DNA from: Cheiracanthium punctorium
Taxonomy: Eukaryota; Arthropoda; Arachnida; Araneae; Cheiracanthiidae
Assembly: GCA_038373885.1 (NCBI GenBank)
Contig: JAWZYV010013285.1
Coordinates: forward strand, 1,302,001 to 1,366,000
Reading direction: 5' to 3'
DNA length: 64,000 nucleotides
Made by a program: the position numbers and the translations under genes. This document shows, one piece after another, positions 35,180-47,824 of this stretch. Every line of letters starts with the position of its first letter. Position 1 is the stretch's first letter. The notes under the pieces are model-generated. The model made no database searches. It was not told the origin of the DNA and saw nothing but the letters and a program-made list of their open reading frames with translations.

Positions 35180-36887
35180 AGGACTGATGTAGACTGAATA
35201 ATTTTCAGTCTAAACGATCGTATCTTGTTATAAGTATCATTGTATGCGTGATTTTTACAGAAGGTTTTATTCATTTTATCTTTTAACACCAGTATTTTGA
35301 GTGCTTTTTCTGTACACACTCAGTTTGTTCTCAGTTGGAAATTAAAATTTCATTCGTGAAAGAATTGAATAAGAATAAAAAATATGTATTGTACACATAA
35401 CTAATGAAACTTCATTTTTCAGCATCAAGATCTATCTAAATAAGTAAGGTGAATTTTTAAATGGACGAATACATTTTATTTTATTTTAAATATCTGCCTA
35501 AGACATTTTTTGACATGCTTAAATCAATTATTATTTATAAAGGATTTGTGAATCATTATACCCCCCCCCCTTTTTTTTTCAACAAGAGTTGTCACATCAA
35601 TCGTAAAAAGCCCGAGAAGATAAAAGGGTTTTGTCTAAGCTTCATAACTTTTGAACATCTGAGAAAACTATTATTATTCTAATCTATGAGACGCAACTTC
35701 CATAGAAATCTTCCATCTTGTCAAGTAAGGGTATGTTAAAGAATTTCTCTTTGAGATGCTAAATAATAAGTAAAAAAAGTGTATTAACTTACGAACCAAG
35801 AAGTGAGAGTTCATTTTTGAGGTCACGAATTTAAATATTTTATCAAAAGGCTTATCACATTATCAGACTATTCAAGGGACATCATGACATCGTATTTTTG
35901 AATGCTCTTCAGATTCATAAAAAATAAAAATTGCTACATACAGTTCAACCTGCGTTCATTATATATAGCTTCCTTTTTCTGCAAATGGACGCAAACGTTG
36001 AATTTTAAGTAGCTATACGAACTATAATCTGAAGCTTTAAAAAGATATCTTTGATGGTCTTAAAATGCAGAGCATGGGGTATGATTTATACTTGAACATT
36101 CTTATGCACATGATGAACCTTACGTGATATCATACACAGATCAGAGTATACGTTTTATTTTATTTTACTTTACTGAAAACTATATTGCATATAATCATGT
36201 GAAAATGTATTTAATCTTTAATTGCATCCCTTTTTTATAGTTAACGTAATTAATGCAGTTAATATATTTCGTTAAAATGCTTCGAAATACTCTCCTTTTT
36301 TAAGATTTGATGCAATATTTGTAAATGATTTAAAGGAAAACGTACTATAGTACATAAATGTTATTTCTATAGTAAAAATGTAGTTTTATTACACAATATA
36401 TTTAGGAAAAGTCGTGATCCAGCCTTCATTAATCAAGGATCTAAATATTACATTTAAAAGATGTTAGAAAAGAAGGATTTCTCGATAACACAAAAAATAG
36501 CTCTTTGTATTGCTTCTGTAATATTAAAGCATGCTCTTGTATAATAAAATATATGCTAACTCAAATATAAAAACATTTCTGTGCAATAAAAATTAGCCCA
36601 AATATTTCCTTTCGAATAATGTGTTTAATCATTTTTTATAGTTTCGAAACAAATAAAAATAAAATTTAAACATTTTTTTAGGATAAGCAACACTTCTCAT
36701 CTTCTATTGACTTAGGTGTAAAGTTCTTTTAAGCTATACTTTTGTTACATTTTGCTCTTTATAAATTGTTTCAATCCTCAAATGACAGACATTCAGTAAT
36801 TATATTGATAGTATTGTATTGTATTCTCTATATTAAGTCAAACCTTCATGAATCGGTACCCATCAAACCCATCGGTATCTGCCTAAG

Positions 36888-37076
36888 ATGGGGGGTTGGC
36901 TTAGTCGGATGGTTTTCTAAGGGACTGTAAAGCACATTCAAGTTACATCTGGAGAAAACCGTCCAAAATTCCAGACCGTTAGATCGACAGCCGCTCGACT
37001 GGGCCCTAACCCTGTACCTACATACTTCGGCCGTCTACCATTTTGAATGACTTATCTACTCGGCTATGGTGAGGCA
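36888..37076 (-). repeat. tRNA-derived SINE, family A, copy 2
   Basis: Shares ccagaccgttagatcgacag with copy 1 and ctaccattttgaatgac with copy 3. The A-box on the minus strand (near 37060) is degenerate (ATAGCCGAGTAGATAAG). Confidence 0.8.
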
Positions 37077-37079
37077 ATT

Positions 37080-38685
37080 ATATTAATAGAAACCGGTAAT
37101 CCATAGTCGACGTTAGGTACGTTACAAATATAATTTTGGATGTAAGAAAGGGCCATACACTAACTATTTGCACATTTAAAAGTATTTTTACGATAGAAAT
37201 TTACTTGTCGATATGTAACGATCGTTAAAATTAAAAGTGGGAGAAGACTTTACCAAATTCTGCATGTAAAATAAACAAAAAAATTATTGTACAAAATATA
37301 GTATAGAACAAATAAGTTCAGCATAATGTTTGTCAATATTTTTAAAAAATTAATTGAATTATTTAACAATAAAGAAGAAGTATTTTGATTGAGATTATTT
37401 TCTGTAAAATAATATTTCAATTATTAGTAATTATTGGTGATTGGTGCAAATTTAGTCCCTTTATAATAAGTCTTCATTAATCATATTTGAAGTTTGAATA
37501 CGCACAAAATTAACTTTTTATATTTTTTTTATAAATTTGGAAACAAGGAATTCATAAAAAATAACTTTCATTAATGAGCTACGATCATATCTAATATAAG
37601 GTTTGGCAGTTGCAGCTCTAAAACCAAGATTTATATTTTAGTTCGCAGTAGCAATGTTTTCTGAAGGTCAATATACGCTTAGAGAAGATACTGAATGTTC
37701 TCTAAATGTGTATCTGTAAGCACACTAGAATATTTTTAAAAACATTTTCAGCAACACAGCAACATGAATTATTCTAAGCTATTCAGTAGGACGCATGATT
37801 AGATTTTTAGTGTTACTTTACTCAAATGAAGAAACGTGACATGATATATCACAGGCAGTACAACAATATTCTCTGAAAGTTAATAGAATACATCAACATC
37901 ACTGGGGAATTTTTTTTAATCAAATGGTCAATTCACAAAAGAAATCTCAGTATCACAGAGGACAATATTTTTTTCACTATACATTCGTATATAGTAAATA
38001 TCGGTAAATATCACATGTTTTAAAATGAACTTGAAAAATTAATGAAGAATTAAAATAAAATAATGAAAAATTAAAATAAATATGAATAAATAAACTGTCT
38101 TGGAAATGCAGCAAATTGCCATTTCAAAGAATTTTTTTCCATAAAAATTGCTTCAATGACAGTTCATTCAAGCGAAGATTCAACTGTATCTCAGAAAAGC
38201 TGTCTAAAAACATGAACAACAACAATAATAATAACAATGATAAAAATAGTAATACATGCGCAATACAAAATCTAAATTACACTATAATAGTTGATAGGAG
38301 AGAATTTGACAATTTTGGATTTAACTGATATCTTTAATTAGCCTTTTGACATAATTGTATTCTAAAATCGAATTGAGGATAACTTAAAAAAATCAATTTA
38401 AAATTAATTTGATTTGAATATGTAGATAAATGGCATAGATTTATACAAATTATGATAAATCAAAATAAAAGTGCATTTACTGATATAGCTAACGTCAGTA
38501 CATAGCTAAGAAAAGCTATTCTCAATGATAATTGAGGTCAATTTGTCTAATTAAAATTACTTCGGGACAAAGTAAATATATTTAATAACGGCGTTTAATT
38601 TTGCATTATAGGAGATGTTCAATATTAATGAGTGTTTTGGAGTTGGTTGCACTTCAGGGGATTCGTATTCTGTTCGTCAAATAAT
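37080..38685. other. AT-rich stretch, no supported gene
   Basis: Contains a short (AAC)n/(AAT)n microsatellite at about 38215-38240 that generates a poly-Asn chance frame. Nothing else was recognised. Confidence 0.5.
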
Positions 38686-38689
38686 TAAA

Positions 38690-39480
38690 ATTTGCATTTT
38701 GTTACAGGCAAGTCGGTTAACGAGAGCGCGAGGTATGGAGTTTTGTGTTTCTATATTTTTTAATATGGTGTTTGGCTGTTTTTCTCTAAATTGACGATAT
38801 CGCTTAGCAGACTTCCGTTTTGGTAACTTATATTTAGTGCAAAATTTGGCGCTATTTCTGCAAAAAGTCACCAAGCTTGGCGGCACTTAGCGCGGTTTTA
38901 TTAATAAATTCTGTAATGTTTTCTTTCCTGCATAAGTATTACGCAATAGCATTTATATTACGTCATCAATTTGAGCGACTAATTAGGAAATGTCTTCGAA
39001 TCAGAATGTTTCCGAAATTGGTGGAAAGTTCTGGAAAAATTAGCGGAGCTTATAAATTAGGGAGGGCAGATCACCACTCAGTTGTTAAGTTGTGGGCTTG
39101 TTCGTTAAGAATGCGTATCTACGAGAGCCATAAGGCTCTGTATTATGTGCACGTTTATAAGCAACCTTTTCTTGTTCTGAGAAGCCTGTTTTTGAAGGCT
39201 GTTAGTGAATTATTCAGTGTTGTATGCTGAGGATTAGATGACAGTTTTGATCGATAGTTCCCACTGAGTTTTTAAACTGTGGAATAATTTTATTGTATGC
39301 AAAATACAGCATATGAGAACACATCCGTGATAAAATGACTATCACAAATCAAATTACTGATTGTTAGTTGCAACTGTGTATAGCAGACTGTTCGTCAAAT
39401 TTCTAGAACCAATAAAATTCGTGTTTAGTCTTATCAACTGGACTGTTTACTGTAACTTTTCATATACACTGGACTTTTAA
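38690..39480 (+). repeat. Repeat with LTR-like promoter and polyadenylation signals
   Basis: About 38850-38980 is shared with the DNA flanking the hairpin element at 13960-14056 and 14777-14830. Downstream it has a TATA-like cttataaat at about 39049 and aataaaattcgtg at about 39410, spaced as in a long terminal repeat. No TG...CA ends or target duplication could be fixed. The 117-residue frame (38877-39230) is not recognised. Confidence 0.35.
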
Positions 39481-40344
39481 GCTACGAACCCAAAAACAAA
39501 GCACTTTCTGCAACAACACAAATACAGCCAGGAAACTGTTTTATTCAGAATATATCTAGCAGTTAGGAATCTATGGCACATTCTTACACCTGTGCGCCAC
39601 GCAGACACTGAGCCTGTTTAGAATGCGCCAAGGTACAGCACTAGCAGTACCTCAAGTTCTCTTTTCAGCGATTGACCCTGCAGCAGTTTTCCGTGCAGGG
39701 GAAATTCCTAACAATTCATAACTGGTATTACATATATTCTTTTTCTGTCTTGCGTTTCAGCCACCTTATCCAAAGTTGAATAACCGACGCCGAAAGTCTT
39801 CTGTACGCTTATCAATTTTGATTATAGTGTTTTTGGTCGGGAAGTGGGATTACAGCTTCACGTAATGCTTTGTAAACTGGCATTTATCCGAGTCTCATTT
39901 GCGATTTTTCCGAGGTATTATAGATTGACGATTTCAGCTAATTATTTTTGTTAGAATAAATTGTGCATCACGGTGGCGTTTCCTGTCTGTTTTTTTTTTC
40001 TCTCGTTTACATGGAAAATTAGTATGCGCTTCCATACTTGGCAGACATAAGGGGGAGGGATAAAATACGACTTTTATCTTTTATTAAGAATTTTTATGCT
40101 TAAAAATTGCCTTAATAATAGTTTAGGTAGATGTATAGGATAAGAGCATTTTTGGATCTGTTTCATAGATTATACAGTACAAGCACCGGTAATAGTGGAT
40201 CAGGAGCTAATATTTTGCATGAATTCTATTCTAGAAAATATGGTTTTTCCACCCCAATTTAAAACACAGATCATTGCAAAGAGTCAAGGCTGCGTTGTGT
40301 GCTGTGCTATGGCAAAGCTACGCAACGGATATTTGCCAGCTATG

Positions 40345-40530
40345 GTCTGGTGGATATGGCCAGTCTTGGTCGCAGGACTTTTTCAGGGGTTCTAACGCGT
40401 ATTCACGTTACATCTCGAGAAAACCGACTAAAACTCGAGATCGACAGTCGCTCGATAGGAAAGGCCAGAACACTGGGCCGTCACACTTACGTCCTTCTAC
40501 CATTTTGAGTGTCTTATCCACTTGGCCATG
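40345..40530 (-). repeat. tRNA-derived SINE, family A, copy 3
   Basis: On the minus strand it begins with a textbook A-box, TGGCCAAGTGGATAAGAC, like a tRNA-Ser or tRNA-Leu D-arm. The body is shared with 7060 and 36888 (ctcgagatcgacagtcgctcg here). Three overlapping plus-strand frames of 66-85 residues are by-products. Confidence 0.85.
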
Positions 40531-43528
40531 AAATCAAGGTTGTATTTAGGCACTGCCTGAAAACTATTAATGTGACACAGCTAGCTACAGAGAACAAGTA
40601 TATAAAAAAGAACATTCATTATGAAAAAAACAAAAACAAATACATATTATATGTTAATCAACCCAATCAGCGTTTTGGAAAGGACTAAAAATATAAACTG
40701 CTTTCACCTCATATGTTCAGGCAGTATTACGCTAAAAGAAGGTTACGGGGCTTAACCCTACCTCCGTTTCATTGGATCCAGGTTTAAACTACTCTGTCTC
40801 ATTTGCAAAGACTCATTGGTGAAATTTTCTTTTCTGTTCCCCGCATTGATTTCCAGCATCGTTTTTCGAATGCTATTTGGATCTTATACGATGCTTTTCT
40901 TTTAACAAGTATGCTTGAAGAAAAGAGTCGGCTAAACTTGCAGTGAATTAAAAAAAAATAAGTGCTTCCATTTATATTTAAAAAATCCCTCCTAAACAAG
41001 GCAGATTTTGTAACACCGTAAAAAATAATACATTCCAGCAAAAGTAACCAGGATTATAGAAAATACGTTTTAAATACCCCTTCAAAGGGTCGAAACTAAC
41101 AGAAGCGGTACTTGCCCTTTTGAGGGGAAATAAATGAAAAATGATTTCATTTATTTTTCTTTCACTATCAAACAAATCTATTTTCTCGTGGAATTAAAAT
41201 TACGTGGAATTACATTATCTATATCACTTGCTAACCTCGCAGGAACTAAGTAAAGGGGCATTCATATTATTTTCTTTTCGTTTGGAATAAGTCAAATGAG
41301 GACCTATAGTTATACATTTAACTATAATTTACTTTTAATCATAAAGTTTTGCAAGTCAAATGAGGACCTATAGTTATACATGTAACTATAATTTACTTTT
41401 AATCATAAAGTTTTGCAAATTTATTCAATTTTTTACTGTTTTTTTCAGTGTTAATCTAATAATAATTAAATTTCTGATGCGTAACTTGACAGTAAGAATT
41501 ATTGTCAATTGCATCGTTTTATTAAATGTGTTTTATTGCTCATGATTTTTAAAATTATTATCAAATAGACATACATGTAAATTCGAGTTTGTAATTTGCC
41601 AACAATAAACACCGTTAACTGATTTTCTGCATTACGCAGCATAAACTTGTCCTCAGCCTGGGTATTTACTATCCAGTGGCGAGATGAAATATTTGGCTGC
41701 GTTAGTTACGGCGTTAGTGATTTGTTGCGAAGGAAACATATGGAGTAAGGGAAGACGGTGCACAATGCAACAAAATTTACTTTTTTTTTTCCTGGTCTCA
41801 AATTTGCGTGTTAAAAATTAAATTAATGTGAACTTTTATCTTACATTTTTCCGCACTTAAATGAATTGAGTTTGTAAATAGCATTTTCATAATTAAAAAA
41901 TTACAAAAGGTAAGTATCTGCCAGTGTTTTATTGTAACCCAAATACCAGAGTAAAATAAAAAACTTTAACACTTCACAAACACGTTAATAATATCAGTCA
42001 AAATTCAAATCTCAGCGTACATGTTTTATGTTCAGCTGCGGAAAAAAAGGCCCACTTGCACTTTATTTCGCCGTCGTTGATCGTACAGCAAAGTTATAAA
42101 TACTATTCGTTTGTAAATAACACATACTTTAATTTAATATTAATTTAATTTACGTAAGGGGCCGTCTTCATATTTAGTTCTGCATCAACTTCGTTTTTCT
42201 CAATGACAAAACTGTACTTTGAGTTTATGAAACGAAAGAAAACCTTCAAATTACCCTAAATATTAATTTTCACCAATTTTCTACGATAATTTCCGGGGAT
42301 ATTGCGAATTAATTTTTCCGCATTTTTAAGGGACTTTCTGCAAATTGAAAAACGCTATTTGTAGGTTCCGAACTTTTCGCCTTTCATTCATTTTGCTCGC
42401 GAGAGTTAAAAGAAATAAATATTATTTTCAAGGAAAATATTGTTTCCATCTCTCTTAAAGTTTTTGTACTGAGAATATCAAGGGTAGAAATTAGAATATT
42501 TAGTCTGTGGTCCGAATGAACCGTGACTCTAAAACGTACATATTGGTCCTTATACATGATTTAAAGAAAAAATGCAAAACGACTACCTACGATTTTGAAA
42601 ATCTTTCTAATTTTGAAATTGTTATTGAGTATTTCCCTTGATGATTCTCTTAGACAGGTGAAATGTTGGCAGGAGTGAGAGGCTGCTCTCTGCTCTTCTG
42701 ACTACAAGCATGAATGTTACTCAGCTACGGTCGAGCTTGAAGAATGGTTTCATGATTGAAAATTTATTTGTTTGACTTTCATGTAAAAAACGCAATTACT
42801 TTTAGCCTACCCAATATTATCACTTTGTTTGTTATTTCACTTTCTTCATTTAATATTATCGTCTGCAATGTATTCTTATAAGACTTTTGGCGGTATTTTA
42901 ATTTATTGTAAGATAAAAATTTAGACAGAAAAACGTGATTTTGAATGTTTTTTGAATGTTTGATAAAGTATGGGGAAGTCCAAAGACCTAATGTTTCCAA
43001 TATTAAAAAGGGTCAAATTCATGCATGGAATGTTGAGGATGTTAGTTTTTCAGAAACAGGATGTTGTATTAGGGTATATACATCTACTGCATCTATTTCT
43101 ATACCTTGAAAATATTTTATTTGGAGGAATATGGTAGTGGATTCAACAATAGACGCTTTATAGAATCACCATCCAACTGTAAAAAACTCTAATTTATTTG
43201 CTTCAAAATTGATATTTTTTAATATCACTATCTTTTACTGTGTTTTTGCACAAAATATATCTAATATACGTTTATTTTAAGGAATTAAAAAAAAAATGTC
43301 ACTTAATAAATTTACATATGGTTCCTTTATTCATGAAAATAACATATTTTATTTAATATAAATTAAACTACTGAACGTAAAAATTTGAATTTTTGCACAG
43401 CCATGTAATATTACTTTCTGCATCTATTTCCATCGAAATTTGGCTAGGTCACTATTCATATTTTTTTAATATTAATTTAAGAATTCATAATTCATATTAA
43501 TATTTTATTAAAAATCATAATAACATTT
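40531..43528. other. AT-rich stretch, no supported gene
   Basis: Apart from the 64-bp duplication at 41291-41418 there is only a segment near 42030-42110 (gcggaaaaaaaggccca) that recurs inverted at about 50660-50740. No exon was recognised. Confidence 0.5.
41291..41418. repeat. Two tandem copies of a 64-bp unit
   Basis: 41291-41354 and 41355-41418 are identical except for one base (acattta against acatgta). Such near-identity points to a recent duplication. The 61-residue frame starting at 41360 begins inside it. Confidence 0.95.
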
Positions 43529-46142
43529 CTAGCTGCTTACCCGTTCTCCGCACGGTAGGAGACGAATATTTTCCTTACATATTTAATTCGAATTAAACCC
43601 AGTGATAGGAATCTCTAATAGTGAAAAATTGCTGGAATTCTGACGAAAAGCTGACTCCATGAGTGGAAATTTGGGACGATTGCAACATGATGACACAAAA
43701 ACTACGTCATTGTCACTGGCGATCAGAAAAGTAAGAACTTTACGGTATGCAGACGAAACTGTTCTCTTTCGAAAAATGCCTTATTTCTACATCATATAAT
43801 TCTCTTTTTTAGGTTTAATTTATAGCATTCATACATACCATATGAATAACATTACATGATGTTGAATACTATTTTATCTTATCTTGCATTTCGTAAAGCG
43901 TGGACAATGCATTAGCACAGTTATGTTGCAGATGACTTTATTAAATTTTATCCAAATTTAAAAAACCTACACGAAACAATCGATGCACATTGTACGTTCA
44001 GAAACCAAAAATGCATCCTGTTTCCGTGAAGATCTTGTCTCTTTCGTAAATAAAAAAAATTGTGACGTAACTTAAGCGGAAAAGCTTATTACCCTTACTG
44101 AACTCTTAATACGGTAGCACACTTGTTACATAAAACTAACGTTGATCTCACTGCCAATCCACACTAAATAAATAACTAATTTCATATTTTATTTTTAACA
44201 TAGATTAATTGCATAGTGTCAAGTTCAATATTAAACGAAATCTGAAAGCGTTTCTAGAGCTCTAGGTCTTGTCACGGGAGTAACTGGAATATATATGAAA
44301 AAATAAATAGAACTTTAACATATAAGTAATTTATATGAAATATTCTAAGCACATTGTATCCCGTTATTCGGAAAGATTCCACAAACGCTATGGGAAGAAA
44401 GAGCAATTAATTTCATATTATATTTTGCATTCCTTGCAAGCGACTTTGTTATGTACATAATTGCAATATCATTCTCGTACACGATGCTTATCCTATAGTC
44501 TCTGGTGATTTATTTCGGATTTTCATTTCATATTTTTGACTTTTCATACTTTCGAAATTTTGTTGCTTTGCGCATGTGAATAATCGATTATCATTTCGCA
44601 TTACGGCTACCAATTAAATAGTTTTCCATATCGCTTCTTCCACGTTAACGACGTTAATCTACCTTTTTCTAGTTTAAAAAAAAAACCGCTTACAAAGTTT
44701 CATTGCTTCAATTTAGACACACAGAGGGGTTAGGCAAATACGCACCCGACAAATTGCTTTCTTATGTCCGCCGAAGCAGCACATACGTTAGCGTTTAATG
44801 TGCTTCCCTGGATAATCTGAAAGCGAAACAGAAGACAATGACGTGAAAATGACGTCACACACGAAGGAAATAAAATGAAAATATGCAGAACTGCCTGAAA
44901 AAACTTCGATTATTTTTAATGCGCAAGTATGTTAAAAATCGATTTGTTTCATATTTAATGCGTTTTCAGTTTTTTGGGTCTTAAGAGATGTAGAAATGTG
45001 TGGTTTCACTTAATTATTAAATTGAACAACTTAAGTGGCAACAATGGATTCCGTTGCTACGGAAACTGTAGCAGTGTTAAAAATAGAATGTGAAATGATT
45101 TATTTATGTTTACTTTGCTAGAACTGCCAATTTGGCGTAATTAACGTCGGCAGTCGATGGCAAATAGCCAAAATGAATCACACATTAAACTTCACAATAA
45201 ATGCAATAATTTAAAGGCATTACCAGCTAGTCTAACTGGGTTTAAAAAATATTCTCATTCATCTCAAACAGCATTCGTATTTATAAAGACTTCCTATTTT
45301 ATTACACCTTGTTTGGCGGGATTAAAAAATATTATCTATTCATACGCTCGTAACACCAACTCATATCAGTCGGGGCATAGAATTAGCAATACAAATGCAA
45401 AAGTTTAATTTTCTGAAATTTGGCGGGGTTTCCCTAACTTAAATCAATTTATTTAACTTGATGAAAATCATTTAAAATCGTCTTAATAACTGCATTATTT
45501 CCGAACAGAAAATTAAAATTTCAGGCTAAATTCTAGTAAAACCTGCACTTGTTTTTAAAAATACTATTTCTTTACGCTCTCAGTAAATTGCGCCAAGCCT
45601 AAAATTGTGTGCAAACCACTAGAATCCACTTTCCCAAATCGCCATATAAGCCATTTTTTTTCGCCAAATTATAAGGTTATGCACTTTAGTCTCTGAAATT
45701 TACAAATCCTTTTTCTTTTGCGTATAAAAAATATTGAATTCCTGCTCTGATTTCCCACGCGAACGATATTTTAATTAAAAAATAACCTAGAAAATATTCG
45801 AAAGAGAAAAAAAGTATTATTCCTTTATTTTTAATGCAAGAGTATAAATCATTTAATAAATTCGCCAACTATGGAAACCTCGATGCTTATTTCTCACATT
45901 GTCACTACAGGGGTTACAATCGCGGAGTTGCGGAGAGCAAAAATTAGTGTTTTTGACGGGTTTTTTTTATCAATATCTCCTAAACTAATTCGAATTTCGA
46001 AATTTAAATTAGCGGAAGACCTTCCTCGGAATTTTTCGAATAAGTGGACACCTCGATCGAAACTCAACTCCCAGCGGTTTCGGAGGAGATGATGCTACAC
46101 ACAGACAGACAGACAGACGCGCACAGATTTTAATAGTATAGA
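43529..46142 (+). repeat. Repeat unit, head-to-tail copy 1 (about 2.6 kb)
   Basis: It starts CTAGCTGCTTACCCGTTCTC and ends with a (CAGA)n tract and ATTTTAATAGTATAGA. A second copy follows directly at 46143. No protein domain is visible; the 83-residue frame at 45157-45408 is not recognised. Because the copies abut exactly at the head and tail motifs, this is probably a tandemly inserted mobile element, family unknown. Confidence 0.75.
46096..46119. repeat. (ACAG)n microsatellite at the tail of repeat copy 1
   Basis: Short run of acag units just before the end of the 2.6-kb repeat, present again at about 50266-50288 in copy 2. Confidence 0.85.
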
Positions 46143-46449
46143 CTAGCTGCTTACCCGTTCTCCGCACGGTAGGAGACGAATATTTTCCTTACACACTTAT
46201 AATTCGAATTAAACCCAGTGATAGGAATCTCTAATAGTGAAAAATTGCTGGAGTTCTGACGAAAAGCTGACTCCATGAGTGGAAATTTGAGACGATTGCA
46301 ACATGATGACACAAAAACTGTGTCATTGTCACTGGCGATGAGAAAAGTAAGAACTTTACGGTATGCAGACGAAACGTTTTTCTTTCGATAAATGCCTTAT
46401 TTCTACATCATATAATTCTCTTTTTTAGGTTTAATTTATAGCATTTATA

Positions 46450-47824
46450 CACTCATGTCCATAAATTAAGGATAATTCAGAATAACACATAAATTGATCT
46501 CTAAAATAAAAATTTCACCTGTGGATTGATCACACACATCTTGAAGAATATGCAAATTACAGGAAACCACCAGATGGCGTGGATGGTACGTCACAATGAC
46601 GAGAGTGTAAGAGAGGGGTATATAAGGAATGGTGGCAAAGAAGTAAAATTGTTCACAAGCGCTGTGAAAGCCTTTCAGTGTAAAAACCGCATAGTTATGG
46701 CACAAAGGAGGCATTTGGATGATGTTTTACGTGGCAGAATTATCGGACGACTGGAATGTGGACGTACCCAGCTGGAAGTATCCGAGGAATTTGGAATCGC
46801 CCAGAGTGTCATCTCCAGGCTTTGGCAACGATTCCAAGATGATGGTAATGTGAGTAGACGTTACAGCACAGGTCGCCCCCGAGTTACAACACGGAATGAG
46901 GACCGCTATTTGGCAGTTACTGCCAAAAGAAACAGACGGAGTACAGCATCAGACCTGTCTCGTCAGCTCTCTTCAGCTACCGGTACGACAGTTTCATGGC
47001 AGACCGTGTACAGACGCTTAGGGCACATTGGTCTATATACTCGTAGGCCTGTCAGATGTGTTCCACTTACCGCAACTCACTGTCGCCTGCGATTAACCTG
47101 GAGTAGAGAGCATGCATTGTGGACACCGCAACAGTGGTCTTGTGTGATGTTTTCCGACGAGTCCAGGTTTAGTTTGGAGTCTGATTCTCGCCGGACATTC
47201 ATCTGGAGAGCGCCAGGTACCCGTTACCACCAAAAGAACACCATTGAAAGACACCGTTACGGTGGTGCAGGATGGCTCGTTTGGGGAGGAATTATTCTTG
47301 GTTCCAGAACTGACCTGCATGTTCAGAGTGTAACGATGACAGGCCACATCTATCGGGATGTCATTCTGGAACAACATGTACGTTTGTTTCGGGGCGCCAT
47401 TGGTGCTGAATTTGTGTTTATGGATGACAACGCCCGTCCTCACCGTGCAAACATTGTAGACGAATGCTTTCAATCGGAGGATATCACCCGTATGTTTTGG
47501 CCAGCATACTCACCGGACTTGAATCCAATAGAGCATGTGTGGGATATGCTTGGCCGACGAACTGCACCCGTCAACCCCCTCCCACCTGTCTACCGGAGCT
47601 TCGGAGTGCATTGCTTGATGAGTGGTGTAATATTCCCCAAGATCAGATTGATCATTTGATACTCAGCATGCCTAGGCGTTGTCAGGCCTGTATTGCATCG
47701 TCCGGGAGACATACTCCGTATTAACCATCCTCAGTAACAAATGAATAAAAAAAGATTAAAAAAATGTTCTATCTTCTATCTTAAGATTGATAAAATATTG
47801 AGTTTATATTTGTGAACGAGTGTG
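46450..47824 (+). mobile_element. Tc1-like DNA transposon
   Basis: The left end after TA at 46448-46449 starts CACTCATGTCCATAAATTAA. The right end near 47800-47824 is a poor inverse (CACTCGTTCACAAATA), and its outer bases overlap the edge of another repeat, so this boundary is uncertain. The length of about 1.4 kb and the transposase inside fit the Tc1 family. Confidence 0.75.
46697..47724 (+). pseudogene. Tc1-family transposase with one frameshift
   Basis: Cut-and-paste transposase. From the Met at 46697 (MAQRRHLDD) it has two N-terminal helix-turn-helix regions (about residues 10-50 and 80-115) separated by a GRPR motif (59-62), then the catalytic DDE domain: Asp154 in FSDESRF, Asp244 in FMDDNARPH, and Glu279 in NPIEHVW. 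This is a DD34E arrangement as in Tc1. An upstream in-frame extension to 46526 is not expected in the family. The frame shifts by one base at about 47561-47570; the downstream frame continues with QPPPTCLPELRSALLDEWC and ends at TAA 47722-47724. Full length would be near 342 residues, normal for Tc1. All catalytic residues lie before the shift, but the C-terminus is replaced by 33 unrelated residues, so this copy is probably inactive or impaired. Confidence 0.95.

Larger units (their letters stand above)
31715..36880. other. Very AT-rich block with palindromes, no supported gene
   Basis: Runs of (TTA)n at about 32863-32885, palindromic AT repeats at 33950-34060, a 36-bp perfect palindrome at 35072-35107 and a G/C-containing hairpin at 35151-35179. 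No exon-like stretch was seen on either strand. Confidence 0.5.

Noticed and set aside
38116..38328. 70-residue plus-strand frame with a poly-Asn run
   Set aside because: The Asn run is a translated AAC/AAT microsatellite; the rest shows no features.
47093..47473. 126-residue minus-strand frame
   Set aside because: It is the antisense shadow of the Tc1 transposase.
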